6,439 nt of DNA from CAYMEV01 sp964431655 [NCBI: uncultured bacterium]. Lineage in GTDB: Bacteria > CAYMEV01. Of the stretch, positions 1-5,510 are shown piece by piece. The DNA is taken from contig CAYSKJ010000176.1 in NCBI GenBank assembly GCA_964431655.1, positions 1 through 6,439 on the forward strand, in the 5' to 3' direction. Position numbers and translations under genes: made by a program. The notes below the pieces were generated by a model that was not told the origin of the DNA, did no database searches, and was given only the letters and a program-made list of their open reading frames with translations. Positions within the stretch are counted from its first letter, which is position 1. Every line of letters begins with the position of its first letter.

Positions 1-40
1 CTGCCCTGTTATAGGTTGGTATAATCACACTGACGAGCAT
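1..40 (-). CDS. Family 2 glycosyltransferase, N-terminal fragment (cut by window edge)
   Basis: Only the first 13 codons lie in the window. They read MLVSVIIPTYNRA, the classic opening of GT-A fold, family 2 glycosyltransferases: a hydrophobic first beta strand followed by P-T-Y-N at the nucleotide-sugar binding site. The ATG lies 4 nt after the stop of the upstream 251-residue gene, so the two genes are probably co-transcribed and translationally coupled. No good Shine-Dalgarno sequence is visible; the nearest purine-rich stretch, CTGGA at 55-59, is about 14 nt away. Family 2 enzymes move a sugar from an activated donor to lipid, glycan or protein acceptors. The acceptor cannot be told from 13 residues. 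Its place at the end of a secretion operon suggests, by inference only, modification of a secreted or structural component, or that an envelope-glycan locus begins here. Confidence 0.75.
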   Translation of the reverse strand, partial: MLVSVIIPTYNRA

Positions 41-44
41 TTTA

Positions 45-800
45 TTAAAAAAAATCCAGAAAATCAATCAGCAGATCTTTTTCCAGCATATAAATAGCGT
101 CTTTTGTCTCTTTAAGAGATATCTCCCTGCCCAGATGGAGCATTGATATCTGGCCTGCCTTTTCCAGGGAAATTCTGATCATGCTTTCGGGGTTATAGCC
201 ATTGATCATTTCTGCCAGCCTGATTATATCTTCATATACCTGCAGGCTTCTCCTGGGCCTTTTCCCTATAATTTCCGCAGACCTTGAGAGATTTTCCACT
301 GCCTCGTAAACCCTGACCAGCATATGCATGTCATCTGCTTCAGGCTTTCCTGAAAGGGCGGTTAAACGGCTTTCAATATCCTTTTCAGACCCCATGAGCA
401 GTATTGAAAAGGGTTCAGAAATATCTATATCCATCTGGTGCATGTACCAGTCATTATGGTAAATGGATGATATGTTCTCTGTATTGTTCATCCTGGACAG
501 ATAATCGACCATGCGTGAGTAGATCTTCTCCATGTCGCTCCCGTCACATACTGTCCTTAAAAAGACATTAACGTAAATCGGGGAGATATATAATTCAGTG
601 CCCAGGCGTCTTAGATGGGCATCCTCATAATCAAAACCGGATATCAGGTTAAGCTCCCGGATAACTGTCTCCTTCTTTTTTGAATATTCATCAATCCCGC
701 TGTCAAGCATTATCCTGCTGTATATGCCCCAGTAGTGCTGGTCAGGCGCAGAAAAGGAAGACAGGGGATCATAAAAGGAAAACAATGGCTCAGTATCCAT
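45..800 (-). CDS. Unrecognised 251-residue soluble protein at the end of the secretion cluster
   Basis: I do not recognise a family. The protein has no signal peptide and no membrane segment. It looks mostly alpha-helical and acidic, rich in Met, Ile, Glu and Asp, so a cytoplasmic location is likely. A Pro/Ser/Phe-rich first 20 residues precede the helical body; residues 155-250 look like a run of amphipathic helices, with a basic patch (KRPRR) at 180-184; the C terminus is very hydrophobic and acidic (LLIDFLDFF). The start at 800 is supported by AAGGA at 807-811, 6 nt upstream, lying in the last codons of sctU. The gap to the sctU stop is 2 nt, which implies coupled translation and a function tied to secretion, such as a chaperone, adaptor or regulator (inference). 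It is unlikely to be SctV, which would be about 700 residues and membrane-bound. The gene ends at tandem TAA-TAA-like stops, preceded by a run of eight T on the coding strand. Confidence 0.85.
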   Translation of the reverse strand: MDTEPLFSFYDPLSSFSAPDQHYWGIYSRIMLDSGIDEYSKKKETVIRELNLISGFDYEDAHLRRLGTELYISPIYVNVFLRTVCDGSDMEKIYSRMVDYLSRMNNTENISSIYHNDWYMHQMDIDISEPFSILLMGSEKDIESRLTALSGKPEADDMHMLVRVYEAVENLSRSAEIIGKRPRRSLQVYEDIIRLAEMINGYNPESMIRISLEKAGQISMLHLGREISLKETKDAIYMLEKDLLIDFLDFF

Positions 801-802
801 TA

Positions 803-1852
803 CTATTCCTTCCCGGAAAGCTCATATATATATCTCAGTACTTCTGCAACAGCTTCATAGAGATTTTCAGGCACATCCTGGCCGAGGTCAAGGGCTAATA
901 GGGAATGGGCCAGGTTTACATTTGTCACTATGGGAATATCATATTCCTTTGCTATTTCCTTTATGGACTTTGCAATCTCGTTTCTGCCTTTTGCTGTAAC
1001 CCTGGGAGCATTCATGGTCTTGTTGTCATAGGTCAGGGCCACAGCTATTTCATCTGGGTTGACTATGACAACCGATGCATTTTTAACATCCTGTACCATG
1101 TTATGCTGGCCTATCTCCTGATAGAGCTGCTGTCTCTGACCTTTTACCTGAGGATCCCCCTCCAGCTGTTTATATTCATCCTTTATTTCCTGTTTGGACA
1201 TCATCATCTGTTTCATGAACTGCTTCCTCTGGAAGACATAATCAATAATAGAAATCCCTATATAAATCAATGAAATTTTAAAAACGACAAGATAAAGGGT
1301 TTTTGAAAAGTGCCGGAATGCTATCAGGGGTTCAATCTTGATATAGTGAAGAATAATGCCCAGCTGACCTTTTATGGATGTATAGAATACGAAAAAGGAC
1401 AGGGATATCTTCAATATATTCTTAAACAGCTCAAATAATGAGCTTACCTTGAACATGTTCTTGAAGCCCTCCACAGGGTTCAGCCTTTTGAACTGGGGCT
1501 TGACCGGCTCAATGGTGAAAAGGCTCCCAACCTGGAAATAATTTCCGAAAACCCCGATTAACAATACTACGGCAAGAAGAGGGATTATATTCACCAGTAT
1601 GAAAAATACGGCATCCTGCAGAAAGTGCTCCAGGACTGCGGGGTGAAAGGGCAGGTATATACGGAAGTTAAAATACCTGTACAGGAGGACCATGAAATTT
1701 TCACCTGTTCTGGCCAGCATGAAATATATCAGGGAAAAGCCCAGGATAAACTGCAGGGCTCCTACAATATCCTTTCCCTTTGATACATTGCCCTTTTTCC
1801 TTTGTTCTTTAATCTTATGATCTGTTGGCTGTTCTGTTTTATCTCCGGCCAT
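803..1852 (-). CDS. sctU: SctU / FlhB-family export switch protein with NPDE autocleavage motif
   Basis: Inner-membrane component of the T3SS export gate that controls the change from early (needle) to late substrates. At 349 residues it has normal family length. The N terminus (EQPTDHKIKEQRKKGNVSKG, residues 7-26) is the family hallmark cytoplasmic leader. About four membrane segments follow (roughly 30-50, 78-103, 143-160, 185-205), then a charged linker (206-255) and the cytoplasmic SctU-C domain. Downstream family motifs are present: AP-V-AKG at 282-289, IP near 307, LA-S at 314-317 and LYEAVAEVL at 331-339. The self-cleavage site, normally N-P-T-H, is N265-P266-D267-E268 here; the scissile Asn-Pro pair is kept but Thr and His are replaced. 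The ATG overlaps the sctT stop as TAATG, so translation is probably coupled. IAVAL after the motif resembles injectisome proteins more than the usual flagellar YAVAL. Confidence 0.97.
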   Translation of the reverse strand: MAGDKTEQPTDHKIKEQRKKGNVSKGKDIVGALQFILGFSLIYFMLARTGENFMVLLYRYFNFRIYLPFHPAVLEHFLQDAVFFILVNIIPLLAVVLLIGVFGNYFQVGSLFTIEPVKPQFKRLNPVEGFKNMFKVSSLFELFKNILKISLSFFVFYTSIKGQLGIILHYIKIEPLIAFRHFSKTLYLVVFKISLIYIGISIIDYVFQRKQFMKQMMMSKQEIKDEYKQLEGDPQVKGQRQQLYQEIGQHNMVQDVKNASVVIVNPDEIAVALTYDNKTMNAPRVTAKGRNEIAKSIKEIAKEYDIPIVTNVNLAHSLLALDLGQDVPENLYEAVAEVLRYIYELSGKE

Positions 1853-2658
1853 TATAGTAATCCCAGAAAATGTTTAATATATTCAACTATACTGCTCAGT
1901 ATACTCTTGATTTCACCGAAATACAAAGGCAGGGCCAGTAAAAATACCAGAATTCCTGCAAAGGCCTTCAGTGGCATGCTGATGAAAAATACATTAACGC
2001 TGGCAGCAAGCTTGTTGACTATACCCATAAATATATCCACAGAAAGTATTACCAGCAGAACAGGCACGGAAAGCCTTAATGCTATGACAAAGAACCCCGA
2101 GGAGAATTTAAGGACAGTCATAATATGGCTGAACTGGAACTGGGGGAAGCTGTCTATGGGAACAATAAGATAACTGCTGCTTATCTCATTAATAAATATG
2201 AGATGGCCGTTTATTACAAAAAAAAGCACTATGGAGAGGAGATTCAGGTATTCACCTATATTGGATACCTGAGCAGACAGGAAGGGATCAAAACTTGCCC
2301 CCTGGGTCTGTCCCCGGGCCTGGTCTATAACAAATCCTGCCCCCTGAATGGCATAATATATCAGGCTTACATAGAACCCTATGACCATGCCTATGAAGAC
2401 TTCCTTCATAAAAAAGAATATTATCGCATAACTGACGGGTATCTCGCCGGCATTGATATAGAAATAAGGGGTTATCACAATAGTGAGAAGCATGGATAAC
2501 AGAATTTTTATCCTGGCTGTGATCAGCTGGCCTCCAAGAAAGGGAGACATGGCTATAATCGGCATCATCCTGGCATAGATAAGCCCGAATACCAGCACAG
2601 CCCTTACCGCATCTAGCCTGAAACCAAGGCGGGCTACAAATGTCTGCAGTACATCCAT
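1852..2658 (-). CDS. sctT: SctT / FliR-family export gate protein
   Basis: Polytopic inner-membrane protein that joins SctR and SctS in the helical export gate. Its 268 residues match the family's usual 255-270. Visible family signatures are R-MMP (30-33), PFLGG (39-43) followed by the K of the next segment, the well-conserved block from GFVIDQARG (108-116) through FDPF (123-126) and ISN-like VSNIGEYLNL (131-140), NGH (150-152), and NVFFISMPLKA (222-232). Six or more hydrophobic segments can be seen. The start at 2658 gives the expected N terminus, just ahead of the first membrane helix, but no clear Shine-Dalgarno precedes it; the gap to the sctS stop is 11 nt, the longest in the window. Its stop is fused to the sctU start (TAATG). 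SctT and SctU are well known as neighbours, and in some flagellar systems FliR and FlhB are fused. Confidence 0.97.
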   Translation of the reverse strand: MDVLQTFVARLGFRLDAVRAVLVFGLIYARMMPIIAMSPFLGGQLITARIKILLSMLLTIVITPYFYINAGEIPVSYAIIFFFMKEVFIGMVIGFYVSLIYYAIQGAGFVIDQARGQTQGASFDPFLSAQVSNIGEYLNLLSIVLFFVINGHLIFINEISSSYLIVPIDSFPQFQFSHIMTVLKFSSGFFVIALRLSVPVLLVILSVDIFMGIVNKLAASVNVFFISMPLKAFAGILVFLLALPLYFGEIKSILSSIVEYIKHFLGLL

Positions 2659-2669
2659 TTATGCGAGAA

Positions 2670-2939
2670 TTATCCGATAAATCTGGAGAATGTGTCAAAA
2701 AGGATATAGGAAAACCTTGTTATCTGGGTAAGCAGCCAGTATCCCATGGCTCCAAGAATGGTAAAGACTGCAATGATCTTAGGCACAAAGGTAATATTCT
2801 GGTCCTGGATCTGGGTCACCGCCTGTATTATGCTTATGAAGAGCCCAAGGACAAGAGCCACGAAAAGGGGAGGCGCTGAAAGGATGAGTATCAGCATGAA
2901 GGCCTGCCTGCTTATCTGGAGTATATACTGCTCAAACAT
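2670..2939 (-). CDS. sctS: SctS / FliQ-family export gate protein
   Basis: Small inner-membrane hairpin protein; in known systems four copies wrap around the SctR-SctT core of the export gate. The 89 residues match the family (about 86-90). Two long hydrophobic helices (about 13-38 and 53-72) flank the conserved polar turn QAVTQIQDQ (39-47). The ATG at 2939 is chosen over an upstream in-frame start at 2999 because it gives the canonical MFEQ-type N terminus and family length, and because it lies 1 nt after the sctR stop (TGA-T-ATG). A GGGG stretch about 10 nt upstream may act as a weak ribosome site. The turn is followed by FVPK (51-54), closer to flagellar FliQ than to most injectisome SctS proteins, although the neighbouring SctR looks injectisome-like. 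Confidence 0.96.
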   Translation of the reverse strand: MFEQYILQISRQAFMLILILSAPPLFVALVLGLFISIIQAVTQIQDQNITFVPKIIAVFTILGAMGYWLLTQITRFSYILFDTFSRFIG

Positions 2940-2940
2940 A

Positions 2941-3702
2941 TCAGAGATACCCCAGAACCAGTCCCTTTGAAATAAGAAGCCAGCCGTCAACAAGGACAAA
3001 AAGAAGGAGCTTGAAGGGAAGGGATACCGTAACCGGTGAGAGCATCATCATGCCCATGGCCAGCAGTATATTTGATACTACCATATCTATAATGATAAAA
3101 GGAATGTAAATAATAAACCCTATCTGAAAGGCTTCCTTCAGCTCTGAAATTACAAAAGCAGGAACCAGGACCACAAAATCCTGTTCGGTAAGGGTCGTTT
3201 CCGATACATTATCCTTGTTAAGCCTTAGGGCAAGGGAATAGAACAGGTTTCTTTCCTTCTGGTGCGCATTTTTAATAAGAAATTCCCTGACAGGTTCCTT
3301 GGCAAGTGTGACAGCATCAAAAAGAGTGCCTGCTGTCTGCTCGGATACCAGAGGTGTCCTGCTGTGATCCCTGCTGAAAAGGGGATTTACCCTCTCGTAG
3401 ATATCCACCCCAACAGGAAGCATGATATATATGCTCATAATAATGGCAAGGCCGTTTATAACCTGGTTTGAAGGAGTCTGCTGAAGACCCAGGGCCCTTC
3501 TGATCAGAGAAAGAACAACGCTGATCTTCACAAAGGAGGTTATCATTATCAGAATGAAGGGCGCCAGTGATAAAGCTGAAAGCGCAAAGAGTATTATCAG
3601 GGGATTCCCGGCAGTATCGCTGGCAGCATACAGGTTTCCAGAACCAAAAAAGATAAAGAATACAAACAGGCTTATGCAAAAAACCGCTTTTTTATTCATC
3701 AT
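2941..3702 (-). CDS. sctR: SctR / FliP-family export gate protein with signal peptide
   Basis: Core subunit of the export gate; five copies form the pore with one SctT in characterised systems. About 253 residues. The N terminus has a basic start (MMNKK), a 16-residue hydrophobic core and an LYAAS end that looks like a cleavable signal peptide, a feature typical of FliP. A first membrane pair with the family segment MITSFVKI-VVLSLIRRALG follows, then a periplasmic domain (about 105-185), and the diagnostic C-terminal segment from GMMMLSP to LVDGW. The SP in MMMLSP matches injectisome SctR; flagellar FliP usually has PP. The start is uncertain among GTG 3708, ATG 3702 and ATG 3699. AGGTGA just upstream (3705-3710) serves either ATG, and 3702 was chosen. 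The start overlaps the end of the FliO-like gene by 11 nt. Confidence 0.97.
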   Translation of the reverse strand: MMNKKAVFCISLFVFFIFFGSGNLYAASDTAGNPLIILFALSALSLAPFILIMITSFVKISVVLSLIRRALGLQQTPSNQVINGLAIIMSIYIMLPVGVDIYERVNPLFSRDHSRTPLVSEQTAGTLFDAVTLAKEPVREFLIKNAHQKERNLFYSLALRLNKDNVSETTLTEQDFVVLVPAFVISELKEAFQIGFIIYIPFIIIDMVVSNILLAMGMMMLSPVTVSLPFKLLLFVLVDGWLLISKGLVLGYL

Positions 3703-4060
3703 TTTCACCTAAATACTTTTCGACCTCCTCTCTGTCCAGAATTTTCAGGTTGCCTATCCCCTCCTCACCCCTGGTGAACAGGTAATAGTTCCCGCAAACC
3801 CCTATTATGCCGAAGTAATTTCTCCTGTCTATCCTGTAAACCTCCTTAATTCCTGTTATCAGCCTGTTGGACTTATTAAGCAGTCTTGAGCCGTAGTACT
3901 TCTGCATCAATTTAAGAACAACATATGAAAGAGCCAGGACAATGCCGAGGGCGACAACCATTTTCAACAGCATGGAGCCATAATCCAGGCCTGCAAGCTC
4001 CGGCATCTCTCCCGGGTTGATAGTACCTGCAGTTTCGATTATATCACTGGTACAGAACAT
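3692..4060 (-). CDS. FliO-like membrane protein (SctR/FliP assembly factor candidate)
   Basis: A 122-residue protein with a short N-terminal extracytoplasmic part (1-28), one membrane helix (about 30-50, rich in Leu, Val and Ala), a basic stretch after it (K50 to R66, placing the rest in the cytoplasm), and a small beta-rich domain. The pattern I-EVYRIDRRNYFGIIGVCG, then YYLFTRGEEGI and LKIL, follows the FliO layout in which a self-reported beta strand pair ends in a 'G.. gi..L..l' motif. FliO stabilises FliP during flagellar gate assembly and is normally encoded directly before fliP, exactly the position seen here relative to sctR. The start at 4060 has GAGAT about 7 nt upstream and overlaps the sctQ gene by 17 nt. 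Family assignment rests on topology, motif layout and position, not on an alignment. FliO is generally described as flagellum-specific, so its place here is unusual. Confidence 0.75.
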   Translation of the reverse strand: MFCTSDIIETAGTINPGEMPELAGLDYGSMLLKMVVALGIVLALSYVVLKLMQKYYGSRLLNKSNRLITGIKEVYRIDRRNYFGIIGVCGNYYLFTRGEEGIGNLKILDREEVEKYLGENDE

Positions 4061-4295
4061 CTGTTATCTCGACACCGATCTTTCCTTCATACTCTATAAG
4101 CTCTCCCTTTGCGAATACATGCTTGTTTATAATAAGGGAAACTTTATTGTTTATCCTGTTATCAAAATCGATAATATCTCCCTTTTTGATCTTGGAAAGG
4201 TCTGAAAGGGCTATTTGTTTCGATGCAAGTACGACATATACGGTGGTATCAAGGCTGCCGACGGTTTTATTCTTTTCTGCATCAAATTCTTCCAT
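4044..4295 (-). CDS. Predicted SctQ-C, second SpoA domain made from an internal start
   Basis: In-frame ATG at Met406 of SctQ is preceded by AAGGAG (4305-4310) with 9 nt spacing, the same Shine-Dalgarno core and spacing as used by sctP in this cluster. The product would be 83 residues, containing the complete C-terminal SpoA domain. In Yersinia YscQ, Salmonella SpaO and Shigella Spa33, an internal start gives a C-terminal product of similar size that dimerises and binds the full-length protein. The equivalent product is therefore expected here. The ribosome site is seen directly; its use is inferred. Confidence 0.72.
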   Translation of the reverse strand: MEEFDAEKNKTVGSLDTTVYVVLASKQIALSDLSKIKKGDIIDFDNRINNKVSLIINKHVFAKGELIEYEGKIGVEITDVLYQ

Positions 4296-5510
4296 TTCAA
4301 GGTTCTCCTTTTTGAATATTTGTTCTATTACAGCCTGGTAGCTGTTCATATTGCTGGATATCCTGGCATTAAAGCATATACAGGTATCCGGCTGGCTGAT
4401 TATTACTATATCATCAGCCTCTGGTGTTTTGGAATTTAGATACCATTTATCCATAATAAGTATGGACTGATTGTTTATGGACTTTATTTCTTCATAGGAA
4501 AGAGATGTTTCTCCGACAACAAGATCAAGACGCCCCGGCCCTGAAGACAGAAGGTCGAGAAGAGAGCTTTTGAGGGTGCTGGTTTCATAGTCCCGGATTT
4601 CCAGGGTATCCCCCTCAATATAGATTCTGGCTGCATACTTAATATTGTTGGCATTGATGCATAATCCCAGTCTTATGTATTCCCCGTTTATCTGCAGATC
4701 CTGAGCTGTCCCGGGTTTTTCAAAGACGAGCAGGTTATCGTCGGGCATAATTACCTTGTTTGCCCTGTCCAGGACCAGGGTAAAAAGATAAAGGAAAACC
4801 CCTTCTTCAATCCTGGTAACAGGCTTTTCGTAGACAAAACCCTCAGCATCTCCGAATCCAAGCAGAGAGTTTATGATATCATAGAAAAAATGCCTGTCAA
4901 ATTCGCAGATAACCCTTTTGCCATTTTTAACCGACCGGCATACAAGTACCGGAGCCTTGTATATGCTTGCAATCTGCGGGCTGTTTCTTAAAATATCCAC
5001 AGAACAGGATGCGTTTATATTTATATCGTCGGATATTTCTTTCTTAATGCAGAATTTTATCTTCTGTGCACCGAAGTGAAGGATATCTTCATTGCTTAGA
5101 AGCTGGGGGTCGTCCGCATTTATCTTCACTCCATTAATATAGGTACCGTTGGTTGATCCGTTGTCGGTCAGGAACACTCCTTTGTCGGAAAGCTTGAATA
5201 CCGCATGATCCCGGCTTATGTACCTTTCAATAATTACAATATCATTGTCCGGGGCTTTGCCCAGCCTGATTTCCTTTTTATCCATGGGATAGGAGAATAC
5301 ATTTTCCACAAGGTCCGCTTCCTTGCTGAACATGGACAATTCAACCCTGTCATGGAATTTGATAAGTATATGCTGTTCGCGGAAAAGGTTTTCAAGCTCC
5401 TGACCGAAATCAAAAAAGAGTTCCGAGCCCAACTGCCTTTTTACAGTGTTAACCTTATACTCCAGTTCTGAAACAGATCTTACATTTATGGGCAAGCTAT
5501 TTCTGCTCAT
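4044..5510 (-). CDS. sctQ: FHA domain–SctQ fusion, sorting platform (C-ring) protein
   Basis: A 488-residue protein, about 120-180 longer than ordinary SctQ. Residues 1-75 are a charged helical leader. Residues 80-153 are an FHA domain: IRLGK (81-85), ISRDHAVF (98-105) and the D-N-G-S-T-N-G-T-Y-I-N-G loop (116-127), with the phosphothreonine-contacting Arg, Ser and Asn residues in place. Residues 165-320 resemble the SctQ/FliM middle region, including the VTRIEEGVFLYLF segment (231-243). Residues 327-400 form a likely first SpoA domain (LDLVVGETSLSYEEI) and 418-487 a clear second SpoA domain (ALSDLSKIKKGDIIDFD; VEITDVL). SctQ builds the cytoplasmic pods that receive substrates and the ATPase complex. 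The start has a strong AGGAG 5 nt upstream and overlaps sctP by 14 nt. It is not FliM: no N-terminal CheY-binding motif is seen. An internal start probably also yields SctQ-C. Confidence 0.93.
   Translation of the reverse strand: MSRNSLPINVRSVSELEYKVNTVKRQLGSELFFDFGQELENLFREQHILIKFHDRVELSMFSKEADLVENVFSYPMDKKEIRLGKAPDNDIVIIERYISRDHAVFKLSDKGVFLTDNGSTNGTYINGVKINADDPQLLSNEDILHFGAQKIKFCIKKEISDDININASCSVDILRNSPQIASIYKAPVLVCRSVKNGKRVICEFDRHFFYDIINSLLGFGDAEGFVYEKPVTRIEEGVFLYLFTLVLDRANKVIMPDDNLLVFEKPGTAQDLQINGEYIRLGLCINANNIKYAARIYIEGDTLEIRDYETSTLKSSLLDLLSSGPGRLDLVVGETSLSYEEIKSINNQSILIMDKWYLNSKTPEADDIVIISQPDTCICFNARISSNMNSYQAVIEQIFKKENLEMEEFDAEKNKTVGSLDTTVYVVLASKQIALSDLSKIKKGDIIDFDNRINNKVSLIINKHVFAKGELIEYEGKIGVEITDVLYQ
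4305..4310 (-). promoter_or_regulatory. Internal Shine-Dalgarno for SctQ-C
   Basis: The coding strand reads AAGGAG followed by AACCTTGAA and ATG. It lies between the two SpoA domains of sctQ, where homologues use an internal start. The six-base match is stronger than those ahead of sctS, sctT or sctU. Confidence 0.7.
5052..5273 (-). other. FHA domain encoded within sctQ
   Basis: This covers residues 80-153 of the fusion protein. The strand-loop layout G-K, S-R-D-H, then N-G-S-T-N-G-T is that of phosphothreonine-binding FHA domains. The first motif has GK where GR is commonest, a conservative change. Many SctD FHA domains have lost the binding residues; this one keeps them, so real phosphopeptide binding is plausible. 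Confidence 0.92.

Noticed and set aside
905-1273. Plus-strand open frame of 122 codons opposite sctU
   Set aside because: Its Cys- and aromatic-rich translation is the antisense shadow of the conserved SctU cytoplasmic domain; no supporting context was seen.
2183-2204. Inverted repeat ATCTCAT / ATGAGAT with an 8-nt AT-rich loop
   Set aside because: It lies inside the sctT coding region, has only a 7-bp stem and no T-run, so it does not look like a terminator or operator; likely chance.
2125-2499. Plus-strand open frame of 124 codons
   Set aside because: It lies wholly antisense to sctT, whose membrane segments and family motifs explain the sequence; the antisense product has no recognisable features.
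2940-2999. Upstream extension of sctS by 20 residues
   Set aside because: The family begins at the MFEQ-type start, and the shorter form has the expected 89 residues and starts 1 nt after the sctR stop.
3317-3679. Minus-strand frame of 120 codons overlapping sctR
   Set aside because: It is in another frame of the well-supported SctR gene, and its Cys-, Ser- and Tyr-rich translation has no plausible domain.
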